A DNA stretch of 64,000 bases, taken from the NCBI RefSeq assembly GCF_964355755.1, contig NC_092673.1:10485001-10549000 (forward strand), read 5' to 3'. Source of the DNA: Antedon mediterranea (lineage: Eukaryota; Echinodermata; Crinoidea; Comatulida; Antedonidae). Below, piece by piece: positions 47,201-54,786 of the stretch (position 1 is the stretch's first letter; each line of letters starts with the position of its first letter). Both the position numbers and the translations under genes were made by a program. The notes beneath the pieces are model-generated. The model worked only from the letters and a program-made list of their open reading frames with translations. It was not told where the DNA came from and did no database searches.

Positions 47201-50200
47201 TGTGGCATATAATTAATTATTTAAAATAACGATAGTGAGGCATTTGATGAATAGGCGTCACGCTTGCCATATGATTGTTTGTTGCCTACATTCCTTGTTG
47301 TTTTATCATGCTAATTACTTCCTCATTTACATACAACCTGTCCTATTGGTATATAAGTACTCTAAGCCTAGGCGTTGTTTTCTGTTCTGGTGGAAGATGA
47401 GAATAGTTTCTCAAAACATATCAATTTTTAGGCAGTTTGCCTATTCATATGCTTCACTATCATTATTTTAACTCAAAATTTCGGTGGAATCATTCTTGAT
47501 TTAATATCTAATTAATTATGTATGATAATAATTTAATCAAATTGCAAATTTTCTGATTACTATACAGAATCTGTTTGTCAAGTAACATCAACACACAGCA
47601 CTGCTTATCCAACTGAGCGTATGCTTTACTATTCTTCAAGTGAAGATGATGAAGTAGGCCTAATTGTACGTGGGAACGGTTCAATTCAATCAATCAATAA
47701 TGGATGTTCTGCTGTTGATGATACAGAAGGGTCACCTACTGGGATTTCGACTACCGAAGTTCCTCCAGCAGCAAAGAGAAAAGCATGGGAGGTTTCTACA
47801 ACAGATGTCGATACTTCTGATGATGACATACCTACAGAGTCAGCAGGTCAGTAACTTTAACAATACAATGACATGTTATGTAGTTATTTACTAGGTTAGA
47901 GTAGAGGCCGCCTCTAGGCCTATCCCTATGTTTTTATGGGCCCGATCTGGGAGGTAACAATATCGTATTCGATTGGGACATTTATCGTTGAGTATAGTTT
48001 TGTTTTTGTTGATTTACCTTTCCGTACTTATAACACAATTGTGTGCGTTGAGATTGTTCTTAACAAAGAAGTTTGCATTGTTAACGTTTTCTATTTCACT
48101 GGACCACCTCTAGTTACGTTCAGTATAACCCCTATTAAGGCTTCAGGAACAAAATAATGTCCCCTTGGCAGGGGTTTTTTACTGGAAAAAAAAAATTATT
48201 TTGATATGTAAAATAAATAATTGATCTGGAATCATAAAATTAAAAATTGAAATTAGCAGTCCCTTTTAAACAATAAATGTATCTAATTATTTCTATGATA
48301 ATAGTTTAAATTGCACATTTTCTGATTACAACATAGACTCTGTTTGTCTAGTAACAACTACCAAAGTTCCTCCAGCAGCAGAGAGAAAAGCATGGGAGGT
48401 TTCTACAACAGATGTCGATACTTCCGATGTCGATACTTCCGATGATGACATATCAGCAGGTCAGTAGCAATAACATTAACCATGAGCTTTTGCTAACCTT
48501 TCTTAGTAGGGCTCCTACCAACTTTATACAAAACTTCATCTAGGCTTGGGTAGGGAATTACCTTTTAAGCAGCCAGCCTAATAATACTACTACTACTACT
48601 ACTACTAGCCAGTAGATATTAGTATCCTCTATAGAGGCTAGTTTATTTATTTAGATTTACTTCCCTACTACACCTTTAAATCATTAGCATACTTAATAAT
48701 TACAAAGGTGCATTCTTCAGAAATAACAAAATACAACAAAAACCTCATTATTAATAACGATGAGAATAATGGTGAAAAAAAAGGATAAATGGTAATAACC
48801 TCCCATAAAGCCTATAGCTCCTCGATCAAAATATTATCTTCCACTATCCAAAATTTGAAAATGTCTGCTATCAATCACCAGTTACCCCAAATGAAGAATT
48901 ACTGTACATGTATGTTGCATAGGCTGCTATAAATATTAAACTACTATATTTTTATTTAGCCTGCAAGGAGGCCTAGAGACTGTAGAAACTAATTACCTTA
49001 ATTCATCTGGATCAAGTGATGATGAGATTAAAATCTCTAATCACACAAGTAAGCGTAGTGGTAAGTTTGATATGTCATTAATTTTTAAAACTACTTTTAT
49101 TAAATAGTGCTTGATGTTGATGGTTGTGCTGTACCTAAAAGATATGGAAATTGCTGGTTGTTTCCATTTGTGTCTGATTCTATGGTCAGGTTCTAATGTT
49201 ATGTCTGTATGGTATGTAAATAGGTACGACTGTCCAATGAACAAGGCACCTGCACAACCTGTAATTGAACACTCGAAAAGTGAAATTGAATTATCTGAAC
49301 CGAAAAAAAAATTGTTTGTCAAAGAATTAAAAGTATCTATATATTAATGCGAATTAGTCACCTAGTTTTACGTAACCTCCAAAACTTCTGAAACCGTATT
49401 GACTGATCACATTTTCTGCAATTGGTACCATATAATTGTTATTTTGTTTGTTTGTTTTTTTTGCCAATGGATAATGTAAGTTTATTCTTTCTGTAGAAAA
49501 AAGGAAAAGGAATCACCTACAGCCAATACACAACTTGTATTTGACCTGCTGTTGTGCATTAATGTGCATTGGTATGCTAAATTTTAGAGAAATAAAACAA
49601 ACAAGGAAAGCTTTTCAAGCAATGACCGAATATGAACAACGCTGTTGGATCCTTAAATATTTCAATGAACATCTCAGCACATCCGGAGGTGCCACCAAAA
49701 TCGGTCTACTAGTTGGTGCTAACAAAGTTTGTGCAAAAGCATGGATGTTAGTAAATGGTATTGGCCGGTCAACTTTTTACAAAATAAGGAAGCAAGCTAT
49801 TGGTAATTAATTGTTTAGTTTTACAGTACATTTTACATTATTTAATTTTACATGCTGTTAATATTACTTTTAATGTATGTGTTTTAATGTTGCTGAAACG
49901 GAAAGATTACTGTGACTGTGTGAAGATTACTTTCCATTATACTTATAGTCGTATTATACAGGGCCATAGCCAGGATCTGACGAGGAGTGGAGAATAACTT
50001 TTTTTTAAATGAATAGAATGCATTTGATTATTGTTTAATTATTTTTACACAATAAAATCAATATGCTTAACACTATGTTAGAAAGATAATGCAAAATGAT
50101 CATAAGTCATTAATCAATGGATTAAACCAAACAATAATAAAATAGTACAGTATTTGAAATTCCTAATATTTGAAATTTACATTTTATTTCTTTTCAGAAG

Positions 50201-53200
50201 GATGCTGTTATCTTTTACCACCCAACTTCACCAGAAAGATGGTATATAGCAATTCAACTCAACAGTGTCGGGCTTGGTTTATTAAATTTTGTAATGAATA
50301 CGGTGATCAAATGCCAACTAATGGACAAATCCATCTACCATCAACGCTTACCAAACATGATGTGTACATGCATATGAAAGATGAGTTTGAGCTAAGAAAT
50401 GAAGATGTGTGTGCATTAGCGACATTCTACAAGTTTTGGTGTGTTGAATTCAAGCATATTGTAATACCCGAGGTATGTTTACGTTTTTACACTTATTATC
50501 GTTTGTACCAACAAATACCATTCACTTCAATGGACAAAATCCATGTCATCTTCATTGACTGAAGTATTTTTTAACGTATTTTTATAAATTCACTTCAATG
50601 TTATGCAGAAAGTCCTGTAGGTTCAATTTTCATTCATAATAAAATACTGGAAAAACATACTGTACAATCCAGATGCATGTATGATGGGCCTCACAACTCC
50701 TTCCATACATTCACTATATTGAATGCAAAATTTGTTTAATTTTATATTTTTACGTGCTGTATTTTTTCAATTTTTTTTAATAGGAAAATCGTTTTGCAAA
50801 ATGCAGCAAATGCACCAGAATTAAATTTGAGCTGCACAAGACAAATCAAAAGCAAAAACGGCAAATACTAATGATGAAGAGAGAGAAACATTTACGAAAA
50901 CAAAAGTAAGTATGCCTACCTATTTTGTGTACAAAACCAGTAGGTTAAACCTTTCAACAAGAAATTCTGTTGAACTTGTATACCCGGTATTACCATAGAT
51001 AGGAAAAATAATTATTGCTTCCACTGTATACCTCCTCTATAGTATTATTAGTGTTTTTAAAAATAATTCTAACTTAATAAAATTAAGAGTGATTGAAATA
51101 AAACAGAAAATAACTGGGGAAAAATGGTAGAAAATGAAAATAATTATTGTGTATGAACAATGAATGAATAAAAGTGGTTGTAAACAAAAAAAGAGAAAAG
51201 ATAAACAAAATCATTATTATACAAAAAACCTTTACATTTAATCAATAATTGTAATAGATTAGAAGTAAAGCATTGTCTCATCTTGTCATCGGCTAATAGA
51301 TAACATATAACTAAACAAAACAAAAATTTATTATTAAATGCAAAATAAAACTATAAACATATGATTTGAATTTTTCAGTATTGAACGTCAAAAGTACTAT
51401 AAACATATGCAGAAAGCAAGACAGAATCCCACCAAGTATTTGTCAATAATTATCGATGGAATGGACCAAAGCAAGACTGATTTACCATCTTTTGCTTGCG
51501 AATCAAAAGAAACGTCGAAGATGTGGAAACTAGCCACACATGTAACTGGTGTTCTGGTACATGGGCGACATGGGCACTGCTTCATTGACCTAAAGCAGTT
51601 TCCACATGACTCAAACCTAACCTGCAACATTATACTGAAGGTGCTGTCAGAGATACAACCTCTACCACCAGTCTTATATCTGCAGTTGGACAATAGCGGA
51701 AAGGATAATAAAAACAGATTTGTTTTTGCCCTATGTGCTCTTCTTGTAGAGTTAAAGATTTTTCGAAAGGTAAATGACTATAAATTTATAAATGATATAT
51801 AAATAATAAAACAGTATACACAGTGCACTTTAAAGAACCCAGTTCATCATTCATTTACCCTGTTCTTGTTCACCACAAAATATCCCCTGTGTTGGGTGAT
51901 TTCCACCTGCCTAATAGGACAGTAAATAATTTACTATTGGTAATTATCTAAAGACATAAAATATTCAATAACATTCTAGTCTAACTAGATGAGGAAAAAA
52001 TGGAAATATACTAAAAATGTATTTTTTTTATGTTGCTTTGAAAAGTTTTAATTTTAAATCATTACTTCTTTTACTCTTTCAGATAAAGATTGGGTTTTTA
52101 ATGGTGGGTCACACTCACGAGGATATTGACCAATTATTTTCATGTGTGGCCAAATACCTGAACAAATATAGAGCATCTACACTTGATCATCTTCGAAGTG
52201 CTGTTGAAAACTCGTACAAAAAGTTGCCGATTACATCAAGTATCATTTCCTATCTGCATGACATTAAGAACTGGTTAGTACCATACATGCAAGACATACG
52301 TTACCACAGCAAACCACACCAGTTTAAGTTTGTTTTGGCTCAAACCGGAAAATGCATCATGTCCTATAAGAACTGGTCAACGGATTGTACTTGGTGTGAA
52401 TGTGCAAGAGAAATGGACACACTTCCATATTTGCTCAAGGAAAGCCCTGCTGATATACCAGTGTTGTGTACTCCTGATTTTAGTAATGCAGATATACCAA
52501 AGTTAAAAAAAAGTCTGGCGTCTGTTGCAAATTTTTTGCGAATAGAAGAACGTGACTGGTGGGAGGAATTTTTAAATAATATAGAAGACATCACAGAAGG
52601 TATGTACTGTACTACATTGCATGTGTGTTGTTTCACCATTTTACACATATATTTTTTGGTTAACAAGAGAATTTTGATTTTAGTATAGATTCAGCAGCTA
52701 TAACAAAATTCAAAATACTCCACACAACTATGTTGGGTCACATTCACCAATGCATGCTTCCACTGATCATTTTATGTGAGAACCTAAAATTATCAAATAA
52801 CATGAACGATATCTAGTGGAGTACACTGGAGAAACATGCCTCCTGATTAATTCATAAGATAAAATCAATCAATCAGCATCTGATTAGCATGGTGCGCAAT
52901 GTATTGGCCCAGCTTTTATGCAACAAACACCTCGGCATAAATATATCATGAATGTATATTATTTACTTTTTAAAACTAATACGTACTCTTTTTTTTTAAG
53001 GAAATGAACAGCGATTTTTGCTCCATGACATCATTTTTAATGACAACAATGCAAGCCCTATCAGGGAGGAATCTGATGGAAACGAGACAGACATTAGTGA
53101 CTCAGATAATGAAAATGAAATAAGACCGGTATGATAAAGATATTATAGATTTTCAAAATTACATCTTTGAAACATGTAATGCAACTTAGTTTAAAGCAGT

Positions 53201-53651
53201 GCTTATATTTGGAATATGATCTCATAATCGCATCAAGCAAATGCATCAACGAAAATTCTATATTTTTAGGGTTGTAAGAAAAATGATTATGACTTTTCTA
53301 TGCTTTCTCCCACACTACAAGGTACACATTGGTAAATTTTCGAAGCGTAAGCCACCACAGCAACTCGATGTTGGTGCTATGGTAGCAACAGCTTTAAGGA
53401 GATATCCCACAGAATGGCCTCAGATAGGCAAAATATTCAGCATAAATAACAATGAGGTAGAAGTAGTGTGGTACACTGGAACGTATACTTCCCGGTTTGT
53501 TCTGTGTGAAAAAGATGGACAAGAATGGCGAGAAATAATATCGAAGGAGGAGGTGATAAGTATATTTAATTTAACACCAACTAGTAGATTGCCTACCAAT
53601 GTTATTGTTAAATTAAAAGAATTAAGAGATGACTTTTTAAATGAAAGTTAA
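40985..53651 (+). CDS. Gene 2: domesticated-transposase-like protein (DUF7869-like)
   Basis: About eleven exons on the plus strand with consensus GT-AG introns and agreeing phases. Exons 2-11 add up to 853 codons plus stop with no internal stop. Layout: acidic, Ser/Asp-rich N terminus with repeated exons; a helical region with GANKVCAKAWMLVNGIG; a CxxC zinc-like motif (FAKCSKC); an RNase H-like core with IIIDGMDQ, LYLQLDNSGKDNKN and MVGHTHEDIDQLFS; a Cys-containing region; an acidic linker; and a C-terminal SH3/chromo-like module (IGKIFSINNNEVEVVWYTGT). From memory the core matches proteins annotated DUF7869 or close relatives, likely DDE-type transposases. Acidic residues are retained at all three expected places. 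Many introns, apparently one copy and no TIRs around it suggest host domestication. An LTR retrotransposon lies between exons 1 and 2. Confidence 0.8.
41243..41246. repeat. Left 4-bp target duplication GTAG of LTR element
   Basis: GTAG here and at 46889-46892. Removing the element restores CCTAG-GTAG-GCCTAGG, a plausible unbroken locus. Confidence 0.8.
41247..41544 (+). repeat. 5' LTR
   Basis: Begins TGTTGTGAACGG and ends AAAATCACAACA, so the ends TGTTGTGA/TCACAACA form an 8-bp inverted repeat. It contains ATTTGCATA (octamer-like) and a strong splice donor TGTTAAG|GTAAGC at 41487/41488. Nearly identical to 46591-46888. Confidence 0.95.
41487..41490 (+). promoter_or_regulatory. Splice donor in LTR leader
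   Basis: AAG|GTAAGC, close to the ideal donor, placed about 57 bp before the end of the LTR. It could join a common leader to the acceptors at 44329, 44409, 44619 and 46407. Confidence 0.55.
41546..41557 (+). promoter_or_regulatory. Primer binding site
   Basis: TGGCGCTGCGAG starts one base after the LTR, beginning with the TGG expected from a tRNA CCA end. The tRNA cannot be named from sequence alone. Confidence 0.7.
41558..42771 (+). other. Leader region of LTR element
   Basis: 1.2 kb between PBS and Gag-like ORF with only one short open frame (42124-42330) of hydrophobic low-quality composition. It probably acts as a long 5' UTR or packaging region. Several TTTTNCAG-like tracts are present, but no clear module. 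Confidence 0.6.
42772..43785 (+). CDS. Gag-like protein, C-terminally truncated
   Basis: 337 codons from ATG at 42772. An N-terminal 180 residues of unknown type (starts MPHVAINFWTEPD) is followed by a Ser/Asp-rich stretch (about 180-215), a basic His/Arg segment (KRRHSHRHSQRSQK), then from about residue 242 a retrotransposon Gag fold: FNGWDDDWYLFKKRFRSFAK, ALFWCMEGPAAKFL and LSVRFGDGERF. There is no CCHC zinc knuckle. The frame ends soon after it enters the left arm of an inverted repeat at 43725, so the normal C terminus seems lost. Confidence 0.75.
   Translation: MPHVAINFWTEPDLVHLLGKRARKITDWRSKFGNIRACDLEYLTGIKCLSSKTTRWDFTPNPQLVSSWVQNTSTPQLFHAAQVPFGTYSGDLPGGSFSWRHTSTNQPSSDHREKTDSGCRNTHYRYATKAECQPISELLALDSSLNVRGHHCTKGSKTSKTRSVSKLCRLLTEDCFSDSSSSSSLMDSSSSNDESCTSDEDSDQDRAYGKYSTSVQSKRRHSHRHSQRSQKLLRQKDIPTSLTFNGWDDDWYLFKKRFRSFAKAQNLTTGDSKNALFWCMEGPAAKFLTNLLRMEPTLDFKEMMDVLSVRFGDGERFLKQELITSLSWWGQPCISTS
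43725..43989. repeat. Inverted repeat, left arm (265 bp)
   Basis: Identical by eye, as reverse complement, to 44059-44323 except for a few bases at the inner end. It includes ACATGCAAATGAGC, an octamer word. The near identity means a recent event or ongoing correction. Confidence 0.95.
44059..44323. repeat. Inverted repeat, right arm (265 bp)
   Basis: Partner of 43725-43989 across a 69-bp spacer. The plus-strand frame in this arm (44070-44261, starts MPPELHTYHDDVEEDVQNPH) also exists on the minus strand of the left arm. It has no match I recognise and may just be what the duplicated sequence encodes. Confidence 0.95.
44329..44330 (+). promoter_or_regulatory. Splice acceptor (a)
   Basis: TTGTTTTTTTCAG|GTGCAGCAG immediately after the right inverted arm. 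Strong pyrimidine tract. Confidence 0.5.
44409..44410 (+). promoter_or_regulatory. Splice acceptor (b) before PHD coding block
   Basis: CTCTTTCTTCACCTACAG|ATCCGG, directly at the start of the PHD-coding block. Confidence 0.5.
44410..44588 (+). CDS. PHD finger protein encoded in LTR element
   Basis: An open frame runs from 44271, but the recognisable domain begins after acceptor (b): DPDAGPLYCLCRQPWAGSFM, IQCDYCEVWYHGACVNI and DLYRCADC, stop TAA at 44586-44588. All eight C4HC3 zinc ligands are present (CxC, CxxC, H, C, CxxC), as is the W of the WYH motif that lines the methyl-lysine pocket. PHD fingers of this type read histone H3 tails; in a mobile element this could tether the product or steer integration to chromatin. 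No other domain is joined in this frame, so the protein is small unless spliced to an upstream exon. Confidence 0.8.
44619..44620 (+). promoter_or_regulatory. Splice acceptor (c) before TatD-like ORF
   Basis: TTCTCTTCTTCCTCAG|ATATGGATC, two bases before the ATG of the TatD-like ORF. This is the best acceptor in the element and fits expression from a spliced RNA. Confidence 0.6.
44622..46304 (+). CDS. TatD-like (TATDN2-type) protein with degenerate active site
   Basis: 560 codons from ATG just after a splice acceptor. Residues 1-80 are acidic with two similar GACPxxSTPA segments. A zinc-finger-like CHLGCG...HVTKTHAPACF sits at about 86-107, a helical region and a basic KKSTKRRAAEGEH stretch follow, and from about 285 to the end there is a TatD-family hydrolase barrel. 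Landmarks are FDACFHLDR, GIALFGDPTTYP, RVGLDHSAPPTDWPRQ, LCLEVSGVQG, FPRTYLISVTSRVTGF, GSNGPDYPPAG and WKNGRDLL. In the family, metals are bound by HxH, a Glu before GLD, two His and an Asp in ETDAPY. Here these read CxH, Arg, Glu, Asp and Asn, so most ligands are gone and nuclease activity is unlikely unless rebuilt. Codon use is GC-rich, unlike the host genes. The family assignment is from motif order and not a search. Confidence 0.75.
   Translation: MDQLPFADGSDTEISEMEEDVFLASPGVQEELTVAGNTGGACPAASTPAKGKPICHLMTPKEEAAAGDTRGACPVVSTPAERKLKCHLGCGPVSNIRVHVTKTHAPACFRPLERSSWRRARVQWRALTSLAAEGLGKGRTPEDLRCLLNAQHLMGDGTDVLPPDRKTRSAIFMLTRVIGGKRPPPLTIAPVISHPSALIHWRCVIALIASFGEELVKECGRRAEEEEPAVDQIVKKSTKRRAAEGEHGERPTKRDAPAPKDGRSVAAPPIVRGTSASLGSAPKVFDACFHLDRLQRDLQLSRRADLWDVERAVRVRSRTQPVEVVGGIALFGDPTTYPTEREIGGLARNGCAVGLGVAPGYSPTTVQFDRLLALARTRDVRVIGRVGLDHSAPPTDWPRQDLLLKRVLGRCLDGRHHRILCLEVSGVQGDVTGEECHYRVLDILRLSRVSKEQRLLLADYASTEAVATAYLRHFPRTYLISVTSRVTGFTADQRKGLRFIATNEDRRLLMGSNGPDYPPAGYPVGAPHLLWATAVAVGQVLDRSPGQVTDLTWKNGRDLL
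46407..46408 (+). promoter_or_regulatory. Splice acceptor (d) before 3' ORF
   Basis: TTTATATCTTTCAG|GTATCTAGG, about 100 bp after the TatD-like stop. Confidence 0.45.
46408..46663 (+). CDS. Small 3' ORF of LTR element
   Basis: An open frame beginning YLGKRRTVLQACPTASDYLK, then GSLEAVYTATGIGYFFTYEN and HPVYPRGGSRTGCPLFKHGR, running into the 3' LTR. The same frame is open upstream to 46277. I do not recognise it. It is less low-complexity than chance frames nearby and follows an acceptor, which is the only reason to list it. Confidence 0.3.
46583..46590 (+). promoter_or_regulatory. Polypurine tract
   Basis: GGGAGGAG directly abuts the 3' LTR, the expected plus-strand primer. Confidence 0.75.
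46591..46888 (+). repeat. 3' LTR
   Basis: 298 bp, TGTTGTGAACGG to AAAATCACAACA, two differences from the 5' LTR. Followed by the GTAG duplication at 46889-46892. Confidence 0.95.
46889..47010. repeat. CCTAGG/AGGCCT-rich cluster in gene 2 intron 1
   Basis: About 120 bp of interleaved CCTAGG, AGGCCTAG and CTAGTA words directly beside the LTR insertion, the densest patch of the TAGGCCTA-type words found all over the non-satellite part of the window. Confidence 0.7.
47011..47567. other. Gene 2 intron 1, distal part
   Basis: Unremarkable AT-rich intron DNA, no element ends seen. Confidence 0.5.
47568..47846 (+). CDS. Gene 2 exon 2 (acidic repeat)
   Basis: Acceptor TATACAG|AATCTG and donor GCAG|GTCAGT. 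It encodes SVCQVTSTHSTAYPTERMLY, then SSSEDDEVGL, VDDTEGSPTG and VPPAAKRKAWEVSTTDVDTS, ending in DDDIPTESA. The first in-frame ATG (47621) is an alternative start. KRKAWEV is a small basic patch in an otherwise acidic exon. Confidence 0.75.
48337..48459 (+). CDS. Gene 2 exon 3, shortened duplicate of exon 2
   Basis: Acceptor AACATAG|ACTCTG and donor GCAG|GTCAGT, the same borders as exon 2. It encodes SVCLVTTTKVPPAAERKAWE and VSTTDVDTSDVDTSDDDISA, that is exon 2 with the middle removed and DVDTS doubled. The introns before both exons share TTCTGATTAC, so the duplication included intron sequence. Confidence 0.75.
48586..48608 (+). repeat. ACT trinucleotide microsatellite
   Basis: Seven to eight ACT units in gene 2 intron 3. 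Confidence 0.85.
48968..49060 (+). CDS. Gene 2 exon 4
   Basis: Acceptor CTGCAAG|GAGGCC (the earlier TTTAG would give a stop) and donor AGTG|GTAAGT. It encodes GGLETVETNYLNSSGSSDDE and IKISNHTSKRS, still part of the disordered acidic N terminus. Confidence 0.6.
49107..49195 (+). pseudogene. Possible decayed or alternative exon in gene 2 intron 4
   Basis: After TTAAATAG a frame reads LDVDGCAVPKRYGNCWLFPF and VSDSMVRF before a stop. It looks like folded protein and would join exon 4 in phase, but no donor restores the phase of exon 5. It may be an abandoned exon or a poison exon. Confidence 0.35.
49497..49802 (+). CDS. Gene 2 exon 5, helical region
   Basis: Acceptor TTCTGTAG|AAAAAAGG and donor ATTG|GTAATT. 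It encodes a basic KRKRNH start, then TRKAFQAMTEYEQRCWILKY, GGATKIGLLVGANKVCAKAW and MLVNGIGRSTFYKIRKQAI. The GxxxVCxxAWxxxxGIGxSTxYKIRK pattern looks like a helix-turn-helix type DNA-binding segment as found N-terminal to this transposase core. Confidence 0.75.
50198..50472 (+). CDS. Gene 2 exon 6
   Basis: Acceptor TTTTCAG|AAGGATG and donor CCCGAG|GTATGT. It encodes NFTRKMVYSNSTQQCRAWFI, QMPTNGQIHLPSTLTKHDVY and EDVCALATFYKFWCVEFKHI. The aromatic- and His-rich composition and the FxxxWxxxF pattern are typical of the block before the catalytic core in this family. Confidence 0.75.
50784..50905 (+). CDS. Gene 2 exon 7, zinc-knuckle-like and basic helix
   Basis: Acceptor TTAATAG|GAAAATC and donor CAAAA|GTAAGT. 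It encodes ENRFAKCSKCTRIKFELHKT followed by a long basic helix (QKQKRQILMMKREKHLRKQ). CxxC plus a nearby His could form half of a zinc site. Confidence 0.75.
51379..51769 (+). CDS. Gene 2 exon 8, RNase H-like core part 1
   Basis: Acceptor TTTTTCAG|TATTGA and donor CGAAAG|GTAAAT. It encodes KYLSIIIDGMDQSKTDLPSF with the first predicted catalytic Asp, THVTGVLVHGRHGHCFIDLK, and PPVLYLQLDNSGKDNKNRFV with the second Asp. Strand order and the LDN..KDNKN motif agree with the DDE-transposase fold. Confidence 0.8.
51813..51965 (+). mobile_element. 5'-truncated SINE copy in gene 2 intron 8
   Basis: A diverged partner of the SINE at 9044-9316: CACTTTAAAGAACCCAGTTC, TAATAGGACAGTAAATAATT and TATCTAAAGACATAAAATAT are shared in order. 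It lacks the first 60-70 bp and the long tail, so it is older. Confidence 0.8.
52083..52599 (+). CDS. Gene 2 exon 9, RNase H-like core part 2
   Basis: Acceptor CTCTTTCAG|ATAAAG and donor GAAG|GTATGT. It encodes IKIGFLMVGHTHEDIDQLFS, the signature motif with the likely third acidic residue, then a helical region, CTWCECAREM and a conserved-looking WWEEFLNNIED near the end. Confidence 0.8.
53001..53128 (+). CDS. Gene 2 exon 10, acidic linker
   Basis: Acceptor TTTTTAAG|GAAATG and donor AGACCG|GTATGA. It encodes QRFLLHDIIFNDNNASPIRE followed by ESDGNETDISDSDNENEIRP, a disordered acidic link between catalytic core and C-terminal module. Confidence 0.75.
53322..53651 (+). CDS. Gene 2 exon 11, SH3/chromo-like module and stop
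   Basis: Acceptor CTACAAG|GTACAC. It encodes a basic KFSKRKPPQQLDVGAMVATA, then YPTEWPQIGKIFSINNNEVE, VVWYTGTYTSRFVLCE and a final helix, stop TAA at 53649-53651. The V(G)KI.SI....V.V.WYTG pattern is that of small beta-barrels that close many transposon-derived proteins. Confidence 0.75.
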   Translation, partial: VHIGKFSKRKPPQQLDVGAMVATALRRYPTEWPQIGKIFSINNNEVEVVWYTGTYTSRFVLCEKDGQEWREIISKEEVISIFNLTPTSRLPTNVIVKLKELRDDFLNES

Positions 53652-53763
53652 TGCAGGGAGCTTTACAACTCACTGGTTGTCACAATAGGGTGCACATTAA
53701 TGGAATTTTACATGTATAATGAATCTAAAAAAATTATTTAATTTTCAACCAATTTCATAATTG

Positions 53764-54205
53764 TATATAACAGTAGCTCAACCATATAATGTAGTCAAGT
53801 TTATGACCATGTAGTTTATATAACAATAGCTCAACCATATACTGTAGTCATAAAGCTTATGACCATGTAGTTTATATAACAATAGCTCAACCATATACTG
53901 TAGTCATAAAGTTTATGACCATGTACTTTTTATAACAATAGCTCAACCATATACTGTAGTCATAAAGTTTATGACCATGTAGTTTATATAACAATAGCTC
54001 AATCATATACTGTAGTCATAAAGTTTATGACCATGTAGTTTATATAACAATAGCTCAACCATTATTATACTGTAGTCATAAAGTTTATGACCATGTAGTT
54101 TTTATAACAATAGCTCAACCATATACTGTAGTCAAGTTTATGACCATGTAGTTTTTATAACAATAGCTCAACCATATACTGTAGTCATAATGTTTATGAC
54201 CATGC
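53764..54205. repeat. 57-bp minisatellite, eight copies, downstream of gene 2
   Basis: Unit: ATAACAATAGCTCAACCATA, then TACTGTAGTCATAAAGTTTATGACCATG split over about 57 bp. Five copies carry the 17-bp palindrome GTCATAAAGTTTATGAC or a one-base variant, one carries GTCATAATGTTTATGAC, and two have a 3-bp deletion in it. The array begins about 110 bp after the gene 2 stop, probably inside the 3' UTR. Confidence 0.95.
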
Positions 54206-54367
54206 AGATGAACTTTATAGTAAAGTTGTATTAAAACAATGAATGATTAAAAATTAAAAATATTCTGCAGTTATTAAAATTTGTTTTCTTTGCTTTGTGT
54301 GTACTTCGCGAAAAAAAATGGACATTATAAAGATTTTTTTGGCCCATACCATTTATTTTTTTTATTA

Positions 54368-54373
54368 AATAAA
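54368..54373 (+). terminator. Candidate poly(A) signal of gene 2
   Basis: AATAAA about 720 bp past the stop, beyond the minisatellite. No closer canonical hexamer was noticed. Confidence 0.35.
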
Positions 54374-54786
54374 GCAGTTTCTGCACATTAAACCTAGTTT
54401 AAATAAGAAGCTAATAATCCGAACAAAACTCATTGTGTAATGTCTATTGATGTTTTGGAAAACGGACAGTATATTTTAACCTAAAAAAGCTAGTATGTTT
54501 TTTTCTATAATTATGAAAATGATAGCGAATTATAAATTTATAGAATAACCAAGGATTTGCATATTGTCGATCTATTTTATTGATCTTTTTCTATCTCTAA
54601 AATATTCACCATTATAGACATTATGGCTGACATTATCAAACTGTATGCTTTCTCAATAATTAAACAAATCTTACAACCACATCTGTTTTTTCAAATAATA
54701 TTTTTAATTCTAATGATAGCTTTTTTTTAGGAAAATTCTATAAATAATACGGATTGTAGAAATCCGTTATGGCACAAAATCGTGTT
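54374..54786. other. AT-rich spacer before satellite block C
   Basis: Nothing recognised. Changes to satellite abruptly after GGCACAAAATCGTGTTC. Confidence 0.5.

Noticed and set aside
51407-51693. Minus-strand frame of 98 codons
   Set aside because: It is antisense to gene 2 exon 8.
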